A program made the translations under genes and the position numbers. 54,132 bases of DNA from JBBKWQ01 sp037969115 (GTDB taxonomy: Bacteria; Actinomycetota; Acidimicrobiia; Acidimicrobiales; Ilumatobacteraceae), in NCBI GenBank assembly GCA_037969115.1, contig JBBKWQ010000180.1, positions 1-54,132 of the forward strand, written 5' to 3'. The notes below the pieces were generated by a model. That model had not been told where the DNA came from. It searched no databases and saw nothing but the letters and a program-made list of their open reading frames with translations. The first letter of the stretch is position 1. The number at the start of each line of letters is the position of its first letter. Shown here one piece after another: positions 52,346-54,132 of this stretch.

Positions 52346-52401
52346 CAACGGGGATTTCGGCTGGTTCTGCTGAGAGGTCGTACGCGCCGTCGGAGCGCTG
52401 C

Positions 52402-52407
52402 TATGTT
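52402..52407 (+). promoter_or_regulatory. Candidate -10 hexamer for the pyr operon (TATGTT)
   Basis: A TANNNT hexamer about 7 bases before the PyrR-binding hairpin. Transcription from about 52413-52415 would start the leader just upstream of that hairpin. No clear -35 is seen. Confidence 0.4.
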
Positions 52408-52416
52408 GCCTGGCGA

Positions 52417-52447
52417 CCGTGAAGTGAGTTCTGTGAGGCTCACACGG
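52417..52447 (+). promoter_or_regulatory. PyrR-binding hairpin in the pyr operon leader
   Basis: A hairpin with lower stem CCGT/ACGG, a one-sided purine bulge GAA, upper stem GTGAG/CTCAC, and loop TTCTGTGAGG. The 14 bases at 52427-52440 match the known PyrR target ARUCCNGNGAGGYU at 13 of 14 positions. The Shine-Dalgarno AGGAG (52449-52453) follows 2 bases later. Mycobacterial PyrR represses translation by binding such a leader, so the same is inferred here: with UMP present, PyrR would bind and limit pyrRBC expression. Confidence 0.8.
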
Positions 52448-52458
52448 ACAGGAGCAAC

Positions 52459-52977
52459 ATGACCACGACGAAGCAGGTCCTCGGGCCTGACGACGTGCGC
52501 CGGGCCGTGACCCGTATGGCGCACGAGATCATCGAACGCAACCGTGGTGTTTCCGGCGTTGCGCTCGTCGGGTTGCAGCGAGGCGGTGTCTGGCTCGCCC
52601 AACACCTGGCCGACGAGATCGCGCGTATCGATCAGCCGGTGCCCGTCGGATCGGTCGACGTGTCGCTGTACCGCGACGACATCGCAATCCGGCCTGTGAG
52701 TCCCGGATCGGTGAGCGAAATGCCGTTCGAGATCGACGGTGCCGTCGTCGTGCTCGCCGATGACGTGCTGTTCACCGGGCGTACCGTGCGTGCCGCACTC
52801 GACGCGATCAACGACTACGGGCGGCCGCGGGTCGTGCAGCTCGCGGTGCTGGTCGACCGAGGGCACCGTGAGCTCCCGATCCGCCCCGACTTCGTCGGTA
52901 AGAACCTGCCGACGGGCACCGACGAGCAGGTGTCGGCCACGGCGCAGGGCGTGTCGATCACCGGAGTTTCGTCGTGA
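52459..52977 (+). CDS. pyrR: Bifunctional pyr operon regulator/uracil phosphoribosyltransferase PyrR
   Basis: 172 residues. The PRPP motif VVLADDVLFTGRTVRAAL, preceded by GLQRGGVWLAQHL and VGSVDVSLYRDD, and RHG-like VDRGHRELPIRPDFVGKNLPT, identify PyrR. It binds UMP and represses pyr expression via the leader hairpin just upstream. Strong Shine-Dalgarno AGGAG before the ATG at 52459. Its stop overlaps the pyrB GTG by 4 bases (GTGA). Confidence 0.96.
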   Translation: MTTTKQVLGPDDVRRAVTRMAHEIIERNRGVSGVALVGLQRGGVWLAQHLADEIARIDQPVPVGSVDVSLYRDDIAIRPVSPGSVSEMPFEIDGAVVVLADDVLFTGRTVRAALDAINDYGRPRVVQLAVLVDRGHRELPIRPDFVGKNLPTGTDEQVSATAQGVSITGVSS

Positions 52978-53903
52978 AGCACTTCCGATCGATCGACGAG
53001 GTCGGACTCGACCGGGTGCTTCGTCTGCTCGACCTCACCGATCACATGGCCGAGGTCAATCGTCGGCCCAATCCGAAGGTCCCGGCTCTGCGCGGTCGCA
53101 CGATCTGCAACGTGTTCTTCGAGGACTCGACCCGGACCCGCCTGAGCTTCGAGACTGCCGCCAAGCGCCTGTCGGCCGACACGATGACGTTCTCCGTCGG
53201 CACGTCGAGCGTGAACAAGGGTGAGAGTCTGCGCGACACCATCGAGACCATCGCGGCGATGGGGGTCGACGCGTTCGTGGTGCGTCACGGCTCCAGCGGC
53301 GCTCCGTGGCAGATCAGCAACTGGACCGATGCGAGCGTGGTGAATGCCGGCGACGGATGGCATGCGCACCCCACACAGGCATTGCTCGACTGCTACACCA
53401 TCCGCACGGCGCTGAACCGACCGGCCACGTTCGAAGGTCTGCGAATCGCGATCGTCGGCGACGTCAAACACAGTCGGGTTGCGAGAAGCAACATCAGAGC
53501 CTTCACGATGTTGGGTGCCCACGTGACTCTGGTGTCGCCGCCGACATTGCTGCCTCCGTCGGTCGAGGTCGAAGTTGTTTCGAACCTCGACGCCGTGATC
53601 GACGACATCGACGTGCTCTACCTGCTGCGCATGCAGCGAGAGCGAATGACCGAGTCGCTCGTGCCGTCGATGCGTGAGTACACCGCCCGATTCGGTCTCA
53701 CGCCAGACCGTGCGGTGCGCCTGCAGAAGCACGCGCTGGTCATGCACCCGGGCCCGATGAACCGGGGTGTCGAGATGGCCGTCGACCCTGCCGACCTGCC
53801 CGGATCGGTGATCACCCAGCAGGTCACGAACGGCATCGCCGTTCGCATGGCCGTGCTCTTCGACGTGCTCGGCAGCGGCAACGACCTGGAGGAAACGCCA
53901 TGA
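52974..53903 (+). CDS. pyrB: Aspartate carbamoyltransferase, catalytic chain
   Basis: 309 residues. It forms carbamoyl aspartate. FFEDSTRTRLSFETAAKRL binds carbamoyl phosphate, VVRHGSSGAPWQI, NAGDGWHAHPTQALLDCYTI and HPGPMNRGVEM follow, all intact. GTG at 52974 overlaps the pyrR stop, and the stop overlaps the pyrC ATG, so the operon is coupled. No pyrI is seen. Confidence 0.97.
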   Translation: MKHFRSIDEVGLDRVLRLLDLTDHMAEVNRRPNPKVPALRGRTICNVFFEDSTRTRLSFETAAKRLSADTMTFSVGTSSVNKGESLRDTIETIAAMGVDAFVVRHGSSGAPWQISNWTDASVVNAGDGWHAHPTQALLDCYTIRTALNRPATFEGLRIAIVGDVKHSRVARSNIRAFTMLGAHVTLVSPPTLLPPSVEVEVVSNLDAVIDDIDVLYLLRMQRERMTESLVPSMREYTARFGLTPDRAVRLQKHALVMHPGPMNRGVEMAVDPADLPGSVITQQVTNGIAVRMAVLFDVLGSGNDLEETP

Positions 53904-54132
53904 CCGCCACCGACACGACACCCACCAACACCGTCGACCACGACGGTGACGTATTGATCGCTGGTGGAACTCTCCTCGACGTGACAGGCGAGCGACGTGC
54001 CGATGTGCGGCTCTCGGACGGACTGATCGCCGAAGTGGGCGACCTGGCACCGGTCGACGGTGAAACCGTCATCGATGCGACGGGTTGCGTCGTGAGTCCT
54101 GGGTTCGTCGATCTCCACGTGCACCTGCGCGA
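53900..54132 (+). CDS. pyrC: Dihydroorotase, N-terminal part, cut by window end
   Basis: 77 codons are visible. ATG at 53900 overlaps the pyrB stop, with a Shine-Dalgarno (GGAGGAA) in the end of pyrB. After a Thr-rich start the composite-domain beginning DVLIAGGTLLDVTG and DGLIAEVGDLAP lead to GFVDLHVHLR, the first metal-binding motif of dihydroorotase. It cyclises carbamoyl aspartate to dihydroorotate. The remainder lies outside the window. Confidence 0.93.
   Translation, partial: MTATDTTPTNTVDHDGDVLIAGGTLLDVTGERRADVRLSDGLIAEVGDLAPVDGETVIDATGCVVSPGFVDLHVHLR

Overview
This is a 54 kb stretch of a high-GC, gene-dense actinobacterial chromosome. The gene set fits the class Acidimicrobiia (Ilumatobacter-like), but that placement is inference. 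Pointers are two DUF2510-type membrane proteins, GuaB1 rather than a classical GMP reductase, a DUF3151 protein, a cmk-plsC pair, a mycobacterial-type pyrR leader, and the conserved actinobacterial run aroE-aroC-aroB-aroQ-pepQ-efp-nusB-(insert)-pyrR-pyrB-pyrC. I see no rRNA, tRNA, CRISPR array, insertion sequence or prophage, and no gene-free stretch longer than 300 bases.

Layout. 0-14 kb holds mixed single genes: a secreted CAP protein cut by the window edge, an M1 peptidase lipoprotein, an FAD amine oxidoreductase, a CPBP protease-like membrane protein, panC, a hexapeptide acyltransferase, an asymmetric two-subunit ABC exporter, a phosphatase, a methyltransferase and heme A synthase. 14.4-20 kb is a complete Liv-type branched-chain amino acid/amide uptake system: livHMGF on the plus strand, facing livK on the minus strand across a strong hairpin. 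20-34 kb is housekeeping: a J-domain protein, tRNA threonylcarbamoyladenosine synthesis, GuaB1, cmk-plsC, an M18 aminopeptidase with a phosphatase, pyruvate kinase with a hydrolase, an MFS transporter, a shikimate kinase-like gene, DUF3151, mobA, and rhodanese with RNase D. 34-35.8 kb has a ParA-type ATPase, a 62-residue acidic protein and a cysteine-rich protein. 35.9-46.4 kb is a long co-directional run, mostly coupled by 4-nt stop/start overlaps: alaS, ruvX, mltG, aroE, aroC, aroB, a GNAT gene, aroQ, pepQ, efp, nusB. Two large GT-C-like membrane proteins, an opposite-strand amidohydrolase and a broken SDR gene then separate nusB from pyrR-pyrB-pyrC, the last cut by the window end.

The main points for a second look are these. 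(1) LivF has Asn in place of the Walker A lysine. (2) LivH carries a signal peptide and a secreted prealbumin-like domain fused ahead of the permease. (3) A PyrR-binding hairpin sits between the likely transcription start and the pyrR ribosome binding site. (4) The SDR gene has a frameshift best explained by loss of about 23 bases inside its cofactor-binding fold. (5) A TANNNT hexamer ends 7-11 bases before the start codon of at least 18 genes, most without a Shine-Dalgarno sequence, which suggests pervasive leaderless transcription and also decides several start codons. (6) The shikimate kinase gene lies away from the aro cluster and lacks the third glycine of the family's GGG motif, while a GNAT gene occupies part of the usual aroK neighbourhood.
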